From NCBI GenBank assembly GCA_050246875.1, contig JBFWVF010000005.1:62001-126000 (forward strand): DNA of 64,000 nucleotides. Reading direction: 5' to 3'. Shown here in pieces: positions 26,852-36,371 of this stretch. The notes under the pieces are model-generated. The model saw only the letters and a program-made list of their open reading frames with translations, was not told the origin of the DNA and made no database searches. Made by a program: the position numbers and the translations under genes. Source of the DNA: SHWB01 sp050246875 (lineage in GTDB: Bacteria; Pseudomonadota; Alphaproteobacteria; UBA6615). Each line of letters starts with the position of its first letter. The stretch's first letter is position 1.

Positions 26852-28120
26852 CTAGTTGCGAATGCGAATGCCGACCCCGAGTGTTGTCGAACTGTAAGCC
26901 TGCCGCCGCAGAGACGAGTCGGTGTGGCTGTATCCGAGCGCGGCATCGACGCTGACGTCGCTGGAAAGCGCGGCGGCATAGCTCAGGCCGCCACTGTACG
27001 TTTCGTCCAGCCTGTAACGGTCGACCTCGATGGTGTCGGGGCCACGGTAGCGGGTGCGTGAGAACGCCAACTGACCCGCAACGGTATGTCCCTGGGTAAA
27101 GGTTTCGCTCAAGACGACGGCAAGACTGGTCCGCGCATGCGAGTAGGTGGGGCTCCGGGCATTGCTGTCGTCGTAGCCCAGCCGAATCGTCATCTGCAGT
27201 TCGTCGGGGATGACGGACCAGGTTTCGCCGGCAGCGAGTGAAACGGTCGTCGCGTCGAGGCCGGACGACGTGCGGAAATCAGAAAGGGCGACGGTCAGGC
27301 CGAAGTTGCCTACGACCTCCGGAGTATGGCGCTGGTATATCGCGCCGCCGGCCCGGAAAACATCGAGATAGGGGGCTTCGTTGAGCCACATATGAGTCAT
27401 GCCGCCGCCCGATGCGACCAGGAGGTCCGGCGCCGGCGACCATTCGAGCCGAAGGTCGGGTGTCAGCGTCGCGACATCGAGATCGCTGCGGCGGCGGTAG
27501 CGCGTGTCGCTGGCGGCAAGCGTGGCGGCACCCGACAAATCCTGCGCGACGGGAGCGCGAAAGCCCAGCGAGAACGCCGCCGACGCTCGCATGTCCGCTT
27601 CGCGCGCAGGGTCGAGGGCCGTCGTCAGATCGATCGGCACCGCGATGCCATCGACGCTTTCCAGGCGCATCGAGGCGTCGGCCAGCCATCGCCCTGCGGC
27701 CGCGGCGGGCGCCGCGCCTTGCGCCGAAGCGGCCTGCTGCCGCGCCGCCGCGAGCGCGAGACGGGCACCTTCGGCAGTGTCGGGTGAGAGCCCGACGCCT
27801 TGCGCCGCTTCGATTTCAATCGCTGCCTCGTCAGGCCGCTTGAGGCCGAGCAGCGCATAGCCGAGATAAAGGTGGGCGAGCGCCAGACGTTCGCCGCTGC
27901 CGACGAGAGCCTTCCTCAGCAGCGTTTCCGCAACGTCGTACTGGCCGTTCCTCAGGGCCGCCACGCCCTGTCGCAGCAGTGCGTCCGCCGACGCCGCGGG
28001 CCCGGCAGCCTGCTGACCGACAGCCGTGGCCGCCAGCGTGCCGGCCATGAACACGCATGTGGCGATACGAGCCGCACGCTTCGGCCAGGATGCGAAACGC
28101 TGCCGGCAACCGCCCGTCAC
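26852..28120 (-). CDS. TPR-containing outer-membrane beta-barrel protein
   Basis: A 422-residue protein with an N-terminal signal segment (about 18-38), a TPR-like helical region (about 45-130: LLRQGVAALRNGQYDVAETLLRK, ALAHLYLGYALLGLKRPDEAA) and a long C-terminal part of alternating polar/hydrophobic strands typical of a beta-barrel, ending VGIRIRN. This recalls the TPR-plus-barrel layout of surface-lipoprotein assembly modulators, but no specific family is claimed. GTG 28120 starts 6 bases after the stop of the DxDGDG-repeat protein, so the two are co-transcribed and may work together (export or surface display). Confidence 0.68.
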   Translation of the reverse strand: MTGGCRQRFASWPKRAARIATCVFMAGTLAATAVGQQAAGPAASADALLRQGVAALRNGQYDVAETLLRKALVGSGERLALAHLYLGYALLGLKRPDEAAIEIEAAQGVGLSPDTAEGARLALAAARQQAASAQGAAPAAAAGRWLADASMRLESVDGIAVPIDLTTALDPAREADMRASAAFSLGFRAPVAQDLSGAATLAASDTRYRRRSDLDVATLTPDLRLEWSPAPDLLVASGGGMTHMWLNEAPYLDVFRAGGAIYQRHTPEVVGNFGLTVALSDFRTSSGLDATTVSLAAGETWSVIPDELQMTIRLGYDDSNARSPTYSHARTSLAVVLSETFTQGHTVAGQLAFSRTRYRGPDTIEVDRYRLDETYSGGLSYAAALSSDVSVDAALGYSHTDSSLRRQAYSSTTLGVGIRIRN

Positions 28121-28126
28121 GACCTT

Positions 28127-31100
28127 TCACCGTCCCCCGAGGCCACCGCCGACACCGACGCCGCCAAAGGAGCCCGACATGGCGCCTCCCGAAGTCGTCG
28201 TGGCAATGGCCGAAACCGACCCGTTGCTGATCAGGTTCTGCATCGCCTGCGTCGAATCGGGATCGAGGCCCGGTTGCGGCAGGCTCGACGCGCCGAAACC
28301 GGTCGGCCCGAGCGCCGAGGCGCCGAAAGTCGGCCCACTCTGCGCACCCGCTGTCTGCGGGCTCAGGGTCAGGGGCGGCGGCGGTTGACGGTTTGCGGGC
28401 GGAGGATCCGCGGTGCCGTCGCCGTCAAGATCGAGAGCGTCGGGGCGGCCATCGCGATCCGTATCCACGATCCCGAGTGCCTGCAGCACGCCGAGCAGGG
28501 CATCGATGCGCGACCCACCGCCGGTAATCTCCGCCGGAGGCGCGGGCGGTGCCACGTCGGGGACGTCGGCGCCCTCGGGCAACGGTTCGAGCCGGCCGGT
28601 AAAGGGATCGAGCGGAGCGCGGAAGGCGATCTGTCCAAGAATCGGCAGGTCGATCACGAAATCGACCCTGTCGGTGCCGTTGGGGCCGGGGACGACGCGA
28701 CCGCGCTGGACCGCGAGTGGCCCGTCCGGGCCCAGGTTTGCCAGCGCCCGGTTCAACTGGGGCCAGTTGGCTTCGCCGCTTTCCGCCTGCCAGCGCCCAT
28801 CCGCCCCGAGGACGACCGTGATGCTGGCGGGCGGTCCCGCGACATTCGTGGCGGCGCCCAGAACGAAGGTGCTGCGATCGACCACGCCGTCGCCGTCGGT
28901 GTCGAGGAATTCGCCGCGGAGATTTGTGTACTCCTCGAAACTGTAGGGATCGAACGCCCATTCGATCCGCTCGTACGCGCCGTCTCCGTCGTCGTCGTGC
29001 CGTACGAAGGTGAATTGAGGCGCGGCGACGGTTTCCACCGGCGTGAAGCGCTGCACGCCGACCTGCGAAGGGCCGCCCCGCTCGACGGCGACATACTGGG
29101 TCGTTGTCTCGGTGTCGATTCGCCCGTCGCCATCGGTATCGGACAGCACGCGGCGTTGTGACAGCAGACCTGTTGCAGGGTCGAAGTCCTCATGCGTCTG
29201 GGCGAAAGACGGCGGCTCGGCTACCGTCGTCGCGGTTTCGCTGGAGACAAGCCGCGTCGTCCCGTCGGGCTGCGTCTCGTGGCGGAACGTGGTGGTCTCG
29301 ACGCTGTCGAATACGCCGTCCCCGACGGTGCGGTCGACGGTGGTCGTCCGCTCGGCCGGATTGCCGGCGGCGTCATAGGACGTCGTCACCACCGTCTCGT
29401 AGCGACCGTCGCCGTCAGTGTCCCGCTCGAGCCGGTCCTGTCGCCCGTCGTTGTCGATGTCGCCCGACCACTCGGCGTAATCGACGCGCGGCGCCGGCCC
29501 GTCGAAACGTACCACCGCCCTCCGCACCGAATTTCCCTGGGTATTCTCGTAGGTGACGATTTCCGCCTCGGGGCTCGGCGGGTCGCCGAGCGTCAGCGAC
29601 ACCCATTCGAAGCGTCCATCGCCATCGACATCGCGGAACGAAGCCCCGTTGCCCGGTGCCTCGCGTTCGGCGGTCCATTCGGCGCGGCCGTCGCCGTCGC
29701 GATCCTCCGAGCGCGTGACCACCGTCGACACAAGGGCGCCGTCCGGCGCGAGGCGGAACTCGGTTATTTCCGTGCTGCGCGGCGGCGCGTCGCCCCCCGC
29801 CGGGTTGTAGACCACGGTGTGGCGGACCGGCCTGCCGAACTGGCCGCCGCTCGTGCCGTATTCGATGGTCTCGACCGTATCGATGCGGCCGTCGCCGTCT
29901 GTGTCGCGCTCGATCCTTTGCGGCCGCGCATAGTCGGCCTCGTTGCCGGCATGGATCCAGGTGTCGTCGCGTCCGTCGCCGTCGGTGTCGATGACTTCGA
30001 CGTCGTGCCAGCCGTCGCCATCGGTATCCCGGCGGACGATGTCGACCGAGCCGTCGCCGCCCCGGTCGATGTGCAGTTCCTCGGCGATGCCGTCGGCTTC
30101 CGTGTCTATCCTGACGAAGGTGGCTTCCCGGTCGTACTCGTACTGTTCGCGCCGGTCGAACGTGCCGTCGCCATCGGTATCCAGATCCGCCTGCGCGACC
30201 CGGTAGGCCCGGTCGTTGGGTGAGCCCGGAATGTCGGTGACCGCCAGCGTTTCGCGTCGTTCGGGCGCGCCGTTCTCGTCGGCGTCGGTCAGCACGACAG
30301 AGTCGACGTTGCGGTGGAAGCTGTACGGACGATTCTCGACGCCGGTGTCGCCGATCGGCATCGACGGTTCGGAGCCGATTGTGGGGCCGGCCGTCACGCC
30401 CTGAGCCGGATCGTGGGTGATGATCGTGCGTTCCGGCGTCCCGTCTCCGTCGGCATCGATCGTGATGGTTTCTCGGGCGAGGGTCGACAACTCTTCCTGG
30501 GGCAGGTTGCGCGTGTCGGTCGGGCCGATGGAGTGCGCGTCAGACGCCTGGGGCGGGGCGTAACTGCGTGCAACCGTTGTCTCCTCGACGCCGTCGGCAT
30601 TGCCGTCGTGCGCGACCGAGATGCCGGTGACCCGCCCGGCCTCGTCGCGGGTGACGGTTTCGCGCCGGACGATATCGGTGCTGCCGTCGCCGCCGCGATC
30701 TTCCTCGAGCGTGAACTCGACCGGTCGCCCGTCCGCGTCGAGGACCGTGGTGCGTCGGCTGGCGGTATCGGCGATGCCGTCCCCGTCGTGGTCCATCCGG
30801 GTCACGGTGACGCGTCCGTCGGGCGTTGGCGTGGTCCAAGAGATCTGGACTGAGTCGGTGAAGGCCGATGGCGTGATCGTCTTCCGGCCGATCTCGTTTC
30901 CGGCGATGTCGTAATAGGTAATGATGCGGATCGGTTGCTCATCGGAGGAGTACACCGGGTTGGCCGTGAACTCGCGCACGAGGACGACCCCGGTCGTCGG
31001 GTCGGTGTAGTCGACGGCCACCCCTCCGCCGGTGCGGCTTTCCGGGCTGGCGATCAGGGTCCGGCCGGCGTAGCCGAACGGGTCGGGTTCCGGATCGAGG

Positions 31101-31183
31101 GGCAGGTCATCGGCGGCGGCCGGAGCCCAGGCGATGAACGCCGCGATGGCCAGGCCGGCAGACCATGCTTTCCCCGTCTTCAA
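28127..31183 (-). CDS. Large secreted calcium-binding-repeat protein (DxDGDG repeats)
   Basis: A 1018-residue protein with a signal peptide (about 1-24, ending PAAADD). From about residue 125 to 960 there are some twenty copies of a short motif of the type DTDGDGRxDT or DxDxDGxxD, spaced irregularly, matching EF-hand-like or thrombospondin type 3 calcium-binding loops. Between them lie short beta-prone stretches such as RRETVTRDEAGRVTG. The C-terminus is Pro-rich then Gly-rich (GSFGGVGVGGGLGGR). Probably an extracellular or cell-surface fibre or adhesin stabilised by calcium; no catalytic domain is seen. Followed closely by the TPR/barrel gene. Confidence 0.75.
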   Translation of the reverse strand: MKTGKAWSAGLAIAAFIAWAPAAADDLPLDPEPDPFGYAGRTLIASPESRTGGGVAVDYTDPTTGVVLVREFTANPVYSSDEQPIRIITYYDIAGNEIGRKTITPSAFTDSVQISWTTPTPDGRVTVTRMDHDGDGIADTASRRTTVLDADGRPVEFTLEEDRGGDGSTDIVRRETVTRDEAGRVTGISVAHDGNADGVEETTVARSYAPPQASDAHSIGPTDTRNLPQEELSTLARETITIDADGDGTPERTIITHDPAQGVTAGPTIGSEPSMPIGDTGVENRPYSFHRNVDSVVLTDADENGAPERRETLAVTDIPGSPNDRAYRVAQADLDTDGDGTFDRREQYEYDREATFVRIDTEADGIAEELHIDRGGDGSVDIVRRDTDGDGWHDVEVIDTDGDGRDDTWIHAGNEADYARPQRIERDTDGDGRIDTVETIEYGTSGGQFGRPVRHTVVYNPAGGDAPPRSTEITEFRLAPDGALVSTVVTRSEDRDGDGRAEWTAEREAPGNGASFRDVDGDGRFEWVSLTLGDPPSPEAEIVTYENTQGNSVRRAVVRFDGPAPRVDYAEWSGDIDNDGRQDRLERDTDGDGRYETVVTTSYDAAGNPAERTTTVDRTVGDGVFDSVETTTFRHETQPDGTTRLVSSETATTVAEPPSFAQTHEDFDPATGLLSQRRVLSDTDGDGRIDTETTTQYVAVERGGPSQVGVQRFTPVETVAAPQFTFVRHDDDGDGAYERIEWAFDPYSFEEYTNLRGEFLDTDGDGVVDRSTFVLGAATNVAGPPASITVVLGADGRWQAESGEANWPQLNRALANLGPDGPLAVQRGRVVPGPNGTDRVDFVIDLPILGQIAFRAPLDPFTGRLEPLPEGADVPDVAPPAPPAEITGGGSRIDALLGVLQALGIVDTDRDGRPDALDLDGDGTADPPPANRQPPPPLTLSPQTAGAQSGPTFGASALGPTGFGASSLPQPGLDPDSTQAMQNLISNGSVSAIATTTSGGAMSGSFGGVGVGGGLGGR

Positions 31184-31340
31184 TGCCCGGCCCCCCGGCG
31201 GATGCGGAGCCCGTCAAGATGTGCGATGCCCCGACGGCAACATCTTAGTCGCGGATTCCCGGGACCGGGACACGGATTTCTTGGGCGGGGCGGGTCACAG
31301 TGCCGTGAGCCGTTCGTGCACGGAGCGCTGCCGTCGCGGG

Positions 31341-34300
31341 CTAGTGGAAATCGTGGGAGTCGATGGGGATGACCACCTCGCGCGGATGGCAGGCCGGGTT
31401 GGGCAGGGCCTTGCGGTAGCGGCCGGGGCGCAGGCGGGCCTCGTCGTTGCGGCCGCTCGACGGTTCGTCGGCATGGGCATGGCCGGGATGGGCGTCGCCG
31501 TGTCCGGCGGCGAGCGCGTCGAGCAGGGCGGACTCGTCCGCGATGTGGCCGGCGATGACGTGGGTGACGATGCCCTCGCGCTGCAGCGTGCCGTGGACCA
31601 GGGCGAGGCGCGCGCCGACCACCGCGCGGCGGAGGCGCGCGAACAGCTTTGGCCAGACGATGACGTTGGCGATGCCGGTCTCGTCCTCCAGCGTCATGAA
31701 GATGACGCCCGAATTGCCCGGCCGCTGGCGCACCAGCACCAGCCCGGCGACCGTGACACGTTGCCCGTCCGGCAGGTCGACGAGGCGGCCCGCGGGCACG
31801 GCGCGGCGTACCCGCATGGCCTCGCGCAGCAGGGCCATCGGGTGATGGTCGAGCGACAGGCGCAGCGCCGCGTAGTCGCCGGCCAGCGCTTCCCCGGCGC
31901 GTTCGGCCGGCAGGGCCGGGGCGGGTTCGTCGCGCCCGGCCGCCTGCCCGCGCGCCGCGGCGGCGGCGAACAGCGGCAGCGCCGCGGTGCCGCCCGCCGG
32001 CTCGGCGGCAAGGCCGGCGACGGCCCACAGCGCGCCGCGCCGGTCGAGCCCGAGCGAGCGGAAGGCGTCGGCGCGGGCCAGCGCCTCCAGCGGTCCCCGC
32101 CCGACGCCGGCGCGCCGCCACAGGTCGGGCACGTCGGCCCAGCCGGCGCCGCGGGCTGAGACCAGTGCCTTTGCAGCGGCTTCCGAAAGCCCCTTCACCT
32201 GGCGCAGGCCGAGGCGGAGGGGGAACCAGCGGCTTTCCCCCACCTCACCCCGGCCCTCTCCGCCCCCGGGGGCGGAGAGGGAGGGTGAGGTGGGGGATGC
32301 TCCGGCATTTCCCGGTGTCCCCGTCCTGGATTTATCGAAGGACGCGGCGCCCGGCGCGGACTCCGCCGCCTCCAGCGTGCAGTCCCAGTCGCTGGCCGAG
32401 ACGTCGGGGCGGCGTACCTCGACGCCGTGCTCGCGGGCGTCGCGGACGATCTGGGCCGGGGCATAGAAGCCCATCGGCTGGCTGTTGAGCAGCGCCGCCG
32501 CGAAGACGTCCGGGTGGTGGCACTTGAGCCAGGCCGAGACGTAGACCAGGAGTGCGAAGGACGCGGCGTGGCTCTCGGGAAAACCGTACTCGCCGAAGCC
32601 CTCGATCTGCCGGAAGCAGCGCTCGGCAAAGTCGCGCTCGTATTTCCGGGCGACCATGCCCGCGATCATCTTGTCGCGGAAATGGTGGATGGTGCCGTTG
32701 CGCCGGAACGTGGCCATGGCCCGGCGCAGCCCGTCGGCCTCGCCGGGCGTGAAGCCGGCGGCGACGATGGCGACCTTCATCGCCTGCTCCTGGAACAGCG
32801 GCACGCCCAGCGTCTTGCCCAGCACCTCCGCAAGGTCCCGGCTGGGGAATTCGACGCGTTCCTCGCCGTTCCGCCGCCGCAGGTAGGGATGCACCATGTC
32901 GCCCTGGATCGGGCCGGGGCGCACGATCGCCACCTCGATGACCAGATCGTAGAAGTTGCGCGGCTTCATGCGCGGCAGGAAGGCCATCTGGGCGCGGCTC
33001 TCGACCTGGAACACGCCCAGCGAGTCCGCCCGGCACAGCATGTCGTAGACGGGCTCGTCGTCGGGCGGCAAACCGGCGAGGTCGAGGTCGAGGCCGCGAT
33101 GGTCGCGCAGCAGGTCGAAGGCCTTGCGGATGCAGGTCAGCATGCCGAGGCCGAGCAGGTCGACCTTGAGGATGCCCAGCGCGTCGAGATCGTCCTTGTC
33201 CCACTCGATGACGGTGCGGTCGGCCATCGCCGCGTTCTCCACCGGGCACAGTTCGTCGAGCCGGCCACGCGTGATGACGAAGCCGCCGACGTGCTGCGAC
33301 AGGTGGCGTGGAAAGCCGGTCAGCTCGCGCGCCAGGGCCAGCGCCTGCGCCAGTCGTGGCTCGGCCGGGTCGAGGCCGGCCTCGCGCACCGATGCCTCCG
33401 GCACCGCCTCGTTCGACCAGCCCCAGATCTGGCTGGCCAGCGCCGCCGTCGTGTCCTCGCTGAGGCCGAGGGCCTTGCCGACCTCGCGGATGGCGCTGCG
33501 CGTGCGCCACGAGATCACCGTCGCGGCGAGGCCGGCGCGGTCGCGGCCGTATTTTTCATAGACGTACTGGATCACCTCTTCGCGGCGCTCGTGCTCGAAG
33601 TCGATGTCGATGTCGGGCGGCTCGTTGCGCTCGGCCGAGATGAAGCGCTCGAACAGCAGGTCGAGGTGCGCCGGGTCGATGGCGGTGACGCCGAGGCAGT
33701 AGCAGACCGCCGAATTGGCCGCCGAGCCGCGCCCCTGGCAGAGAATGCCCCGGGAACGGGCGAAGCGGACGATGTCGTGGACCGTCAGGAAATAGGGGGC
33801 GAAACCGAGTTGCGCGATCAGCCGCAACTCGTGCTCGATCAGCGCCGCCGCCTTCGCCGGCACGCCGCCGGGCCAGCGCGCGGCCGCGCCCTGCCGGGTG
33901 AGGTGGGCCAGCGCGCTGTCGGGCGTCATGCCGGCCGGTACCGGCTCGCGCGGGTATTCGTAGCGCAGTTCGTCGAGCGAGAAGCGGGCGCGGGCGGCCA
34001 GTTCCTGCGTCCGGGCCACGGCGTCGGGATGGTCGGCGAACAGCCGCGCCATTTCCCCGCCCGGCTTGAGATGCCGCTCGGCATTGGCGGCGAGCAGCAG
34101 CCCGGCGCTGTCGACGGTGACGTGCTCGCGGATGCAGGTCAGCACGTCGGCCAACGGCCGCCGCTCCGGCGTGTGCATCAGCACGTCGTTGGTGGCCAGC
34201 AGGGGAGTGCCGGCGTCTTCGGCGATGTCGGCGAGACGGGCGAGGCGGCGGACATCACCACCGCCGTAGCGATGGCACGCGGCCAGGTAGCAATCGCCAT

Positions 34301-34733
34301 GAAGAAAGCCGGATAGTTCCCGGAGAAAATTGATGAAATCGTCGTCTAGGTCATCAGGCGGCAAGACCGCGACGAGCTGCCCCCCGGCGGCCGCGTCGAG
34401 GTCGCGGCGCAGCAACCGGCATTGGCCCTTGGGCGCCCGCCGGCGACCCGTGGTGATGAGGCGGGCGAGGCGGCCATAGGCGGCGCGGTCGGTCGGGAAG
34501 CACAGCAGCGAGGGCGCGTCGGCGAAGTCGAGCCGCGCGCCGATCACGGCGCGGATGCCGGCCGCGCGCGCGCCCATGTGCAGGCGCACGACGCCGGCCA
34601 GCGTGTTGCGGTCGGTCGCCGCGATCGCCGCATGACCCAGTTCGGCCGCCCGGGCCGCCAGTTCCTCCGGATGCGAGGCGCCGGTGCGGAAGGTGAAGTT
34701 GGTGGTGACCTGCAGTTCGGCGTAGCCGGTCAT
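31341..34733 (-). CDS. dnaE2: Error-prone DNA polymerase DnaE2
   Basis: A 1130-residue C-family polymerase: PHP domain (about 1-270), polymerase core with catalytic Asp in NEPPDIDIDFEHERREEVIQ (about 379-398), ILKVDLLGLGML, and a C-terminal OB-fold (VTVAGLVLVRQRPG...GVIFMTLEDETG). It performs SOS translesion synthesis with ImuB and ImuA. ATG 34733 follows the imuB stop by one base, so the two are coupled. Odd feature: an extra segment around residues 800-845 (SFDKSRTGTPGNAGASP...) produced by a palindromic element, between the conserved SDWDCTLE and LRLGLRQVKGL blocks. The C-terminus ends normally (VVIPIDSHDFH). Confidence 0.95.
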   Translation of the reverse strand: MTGYAELQVTTNFTFRTGASHPEELAARAAELGHAAIAATDRNTLAGVVRLHMGARAAGIRAVIGARLDFADAPSLLCFPTDRAAYGRLARLITTGRRRAPKGQCRLLRRDLDAAAGGQLVAVLPPDDLDDDFINFLRELSGFLHGDCYLAACHRYGGGDVRRLARLADIAEDAGTPLLATNDVLMHTPERRPLADVLTCIREHVTVDSAGLLLAANAERHLKPGGEMARLFADHPDAVARTQELAARARFSLDELRYEYPREPVPAGMTPDSALAHLTRQGAAARWPGGVPAKAAALIEHELRLIAQLGFAPYFLTVHDIVRFARSRGILCQGRGSAANSAVCYCLGVTAIDPAHLDLLFERFISAERNEPPDIDIDFEHERREEVIQYVYEKYGRDRAGLAATVISWRTRSAIREVGKALGLSEDTTAALASQIWGWSNEAVPEASVREAGLDPAEPRLAQALALARELTGFPRHLSQHVGGFVITRGRLDELCPVENAAMADRTVIEWDKDDLDALGILKVDLLGLGMLTCIRKAFDLLRDHRGLDLDLAGLPPDDEPVYDMLCRADSLGVFQVESRAQMAFLPRMKPRNFYDLVIEVAIVRPGPIQGDMVHPYLRRRNGEERVEFPSRDLAEVLGKTLGVPLFQEQAMKVAIVAAGFTPGEADGLRRAMATFRRNGTIHHFRDKMIAGMVARKYERDFAERCFRQIEGFGEYGFPESHAASFALLVYVSAWLKCHHPDVFAAALLNSQPMGFYAPAQIVRDAREHGVEVRRPDVSASDWDCTLEAAESAPGAASFDKSRTGTPGNAGASPTSPSLSAPGGGEGRGEVGESRWFPLRLGLRQVKGLSEAAAKALVSARGAGWADVPDLWRRAGVGRGPLEALARADAFRSLGLDRRGALWAVAGLAAEPAGGTAALPLFAAAAARGQAAGRDEPAPALPAERAGEALAGDYAALRLSLDHHPMALLREAMRVRRAVPAGRLVDLPDGQRVTVAGLVLVRQRPGNSGVIFMTLEDETGIANVIVWPKLFARLRRAVVGARLALVHGTLQREGIVTHVIAGHIADESALLDALAAGHGDAHPGHAHADEPSSGRNDEARLRPGRYRKALPNPACHPREVVIPIDSHDFH
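32236..32297. repeat. Long in-frame palindromic element inside dnaE2
   Basis: A nearly perfect hairpin: outer arms of 15 bp (32236-32250 with 32283-32297), a small asymmetry (CGG against A), then inner arms of 14 bp (32254-32267 with 32268-32281) meeting with no loop. It lies in a linker of dnaE2 and keeps the reading frame, adding a Pro/Ser/Gly-rich stretch to the protein. It contains the CCCTCTCC/GGAGAGGG core seen in the intergenic repeats. Confidence 0.8.
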
Positions 34734-34734
34734 C

Positions 34735-36339
34735 TCAGCCGAAGAAGCCGTGCAGGAACCAGGCGGGGGCGGGTCCGCCGCCACGGCCGCTGCCATAGAG
34801 GCCGCGGCGGAACAGCCAGAAGCGGTCGCCGTCCTCGTTCTCGACCCGGTAGTAGTCGCGCGTCGCCGTGTCCGGCTCGGCGGCGGGATCGCGCCACCAT
34901 TCGGGAGCGAGACGCTCGGGGCCCTCGGCGCGGGCGATGCGGTGGCGGCGGCCGCGCCAGCGGAACAGCAGCGGCGGATCGTCGGGCACCGGCGCCACCG
35001 CCTCGACCGGCTCGGGCCGGGCCAGCAGGCGCGGCGGCCGGCGCTGCGCCGCCGCCGGGGGCAGCATCGCCACGGCCGGCGCCGGAGCGCCCGCGCTCAC
35101 GGCGCGCTGGGCGCGCTCGGGCAGGTGGCTCGCCTGCGCCGCGAGGCCGAACACGGCGTCGCCGCCGAGGCGGGCGGCGAGCCGGTCGGCCAGCGCCGCC
35201 ACCTCGCCGGCCGCGCCGCCGTGGCGCGACAGCGCCGCCTGGGCCGGGTCGAGCGTCGCCGTCTCGACGGCGCTCAGCACCACCGTGTCGATGCCGATGG
35301 CGGCCGGGCCGCTGGCCGGTGCCAGCGCGGCGAGGCGGTCGGCCAGCAGGCGGGCCATGTGGGCGGCGTCGCGGCTCGGGCGGGCGAGGCCGACGTCGAC
35401 CGTGTCGACACGGCCATCGCAGCGGAACAGCGACAGTTCCAGCCGTCGGACGCCTTCGCCGGCGCTGGCGAGATGGCGGGCCAGCGCCACGCTCAGGCGG
35501 CGGGCGGCGGCGGCCACGGTGTCGAGGTTTTCGACCGGCTCTGGAAAGGCCAGCCGCACCCGGCGGACCGGCGCCGGCAGGTCGGGCGACAGCGGCTCGG
35601 CCGCGCGGCCGAGGGCCTGGTCGAGGCGCTGCGCCACCACCGCGCCGAAGCGGGCGGTGAGGCCGGCACGGGGCAGGGCGGCGAGGACGTCGATGCGGCG
35701 CACGCCGAGCCGGCCGAGCGTCTCCGCCACGGCCGCCGGCAGGCGCAGCGCGGCCGGCGGCAGGGCCGCCAGGGCCGCCGCCTCGCCGCCGGAAGCGACG
35801 ATCGCGGGGGCGCTGCCCGGCGCGAAGCGGGCGAGGCCCCAGGCGGCCCCGGCCGTGCCGGCGATGGCGACACGGGCGTCATGCCCGAGCGCGGCGAGAC
35901 GGACGACGAGGTCGGCGGCCAGCGCCGCCTCGCCGCCGGCGAGATGGGCGGCGCCGGTGATGTCGAGCCACAGCGCGCCGGCGCCGCCGGCCTCGGGTTC
36001 GCCCGCTGCCGTCCACGGCGCATAGCGCTGCGCCCAGCGGGCCAGTTCGGCGGCGCGGCGCGGCGCGGCCAGCGGGTCGAGCGTGCGCGTGGCGAGATCC
36101 GGCAGCAGGGCGCGGGCGTCGGCCAGCGCCATGCCCGGGGCGAGGCCCTCGGCCGCCGCCCGCCGGTCGACGGCGGCGAGGCGCAGCGCGTTGCCCTCGC
36201 GCGCCGTCAGGACGAACGGGGCGGCCCTGGCCGCGCCCGGTTCAGGCCGAGAGGCGGAGCTGTCCGTGGGTGACGGCAGCGGGCGGGCGCATTCGCTCGC
36301 CAGCCAGGGCAGCCAGACGGAGACGACCCGGCGATCCAT
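34735..36339 (-). CDS. imuB: ImuB, catalytically inactive Y-family polymerase-like protein
   Basis: A 534-residue protein of the ImuB (DNA polymerase Y-like) family. It starts MDRRVVSVWLPWLASE and lacks the acidic active-site residues of true Y-family polymerases, as expected for ImuB, which bridges the beta clamp and DnaE2. A Pro/Ala-rich linker lies near 400-430 and the C-terminal block (YYRVENEDGDRFWLFRRGLY, FLHGFFG) is the typical ImuB end. Own LexA box 18 bases upstream of the start codon. Coupled to dnaE2. Confidence 0.92.
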   Translation of the reverse strand: MDRRVVSVWLPWLASECARPLPSPTDSSASRPEPGAARAAPFVLTAREGNALRLAAVDRRAAAEGLAPGMALADARALLPDLATRTLDPLAAPRRAAELARWAQRYAPWTAAGEPEAGGAGALWLDITGAAHLAGGEAALAADLVVRLAALGHDARVAIAGTAGAAWGLARFAPGSAPAIVASGGEAAALAALPPAALRLPAAVAETLGRLGVRRIDVLAALPRAGLTARFGAVVAQRLDQALGRAAEPLSPDLPAPVRRVRLAFPEPVENLDTVAAAARRLSVALARHLASAGEGVRRLELSLFRCDGRVDTVDVGLARPSRDAAHMARLLADRLAALAPASGPAAIGIDTVVLSAVETATLDPAQAALSRHGGAAGEVAALADRLAARLGGDAVFGLAAQASHLPERAQRAVSAGAPAPAVAMLPPAAAQRRPPRLLARPEPVEAVAPVPDDPPLLFRWRGRRHRIARAEGPERLAPEWWRDPAAEPDTATRDYYRVENEDGDRFWLFRRGLYGSGRGGGPAPAWFLHGFFG

Positions 36340-36356
36340 ATGCCTTCTCCAGAATT

Positions 36357-36371
36357 GTTCTTATTTTGTTC
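36357..36371 (-). promoter_or_regulatory. LexA box upstream of imuB
   Basis: GTTC-N7-GTTC (spacer TTATTTT), the alphaproteobacterial LexA operator, 18 bases before the imuB start and overlapping the stop codon of creD. It implies that imuB-dnaE2 has its own SOS promoter. Confidence 0.88.

Noticed and set aside
32427..34316. Long plus-strand open frame (629 codons) opposite dnaE2, and similar ones opposite the antiporter, imuB and ABC exporter genes
   Set aside because: They are mirror frames of strongly conserved genes, rich in Arg, Gly, His and Gln with no domain, and arise from high GC in third positions.
34735..36339. Functional DinB/UmuC-type polymerase
   Set aside because: The active-site acidic residues of Y-family polymerases are missing and the context is the imu cassette, so it is ImuB.
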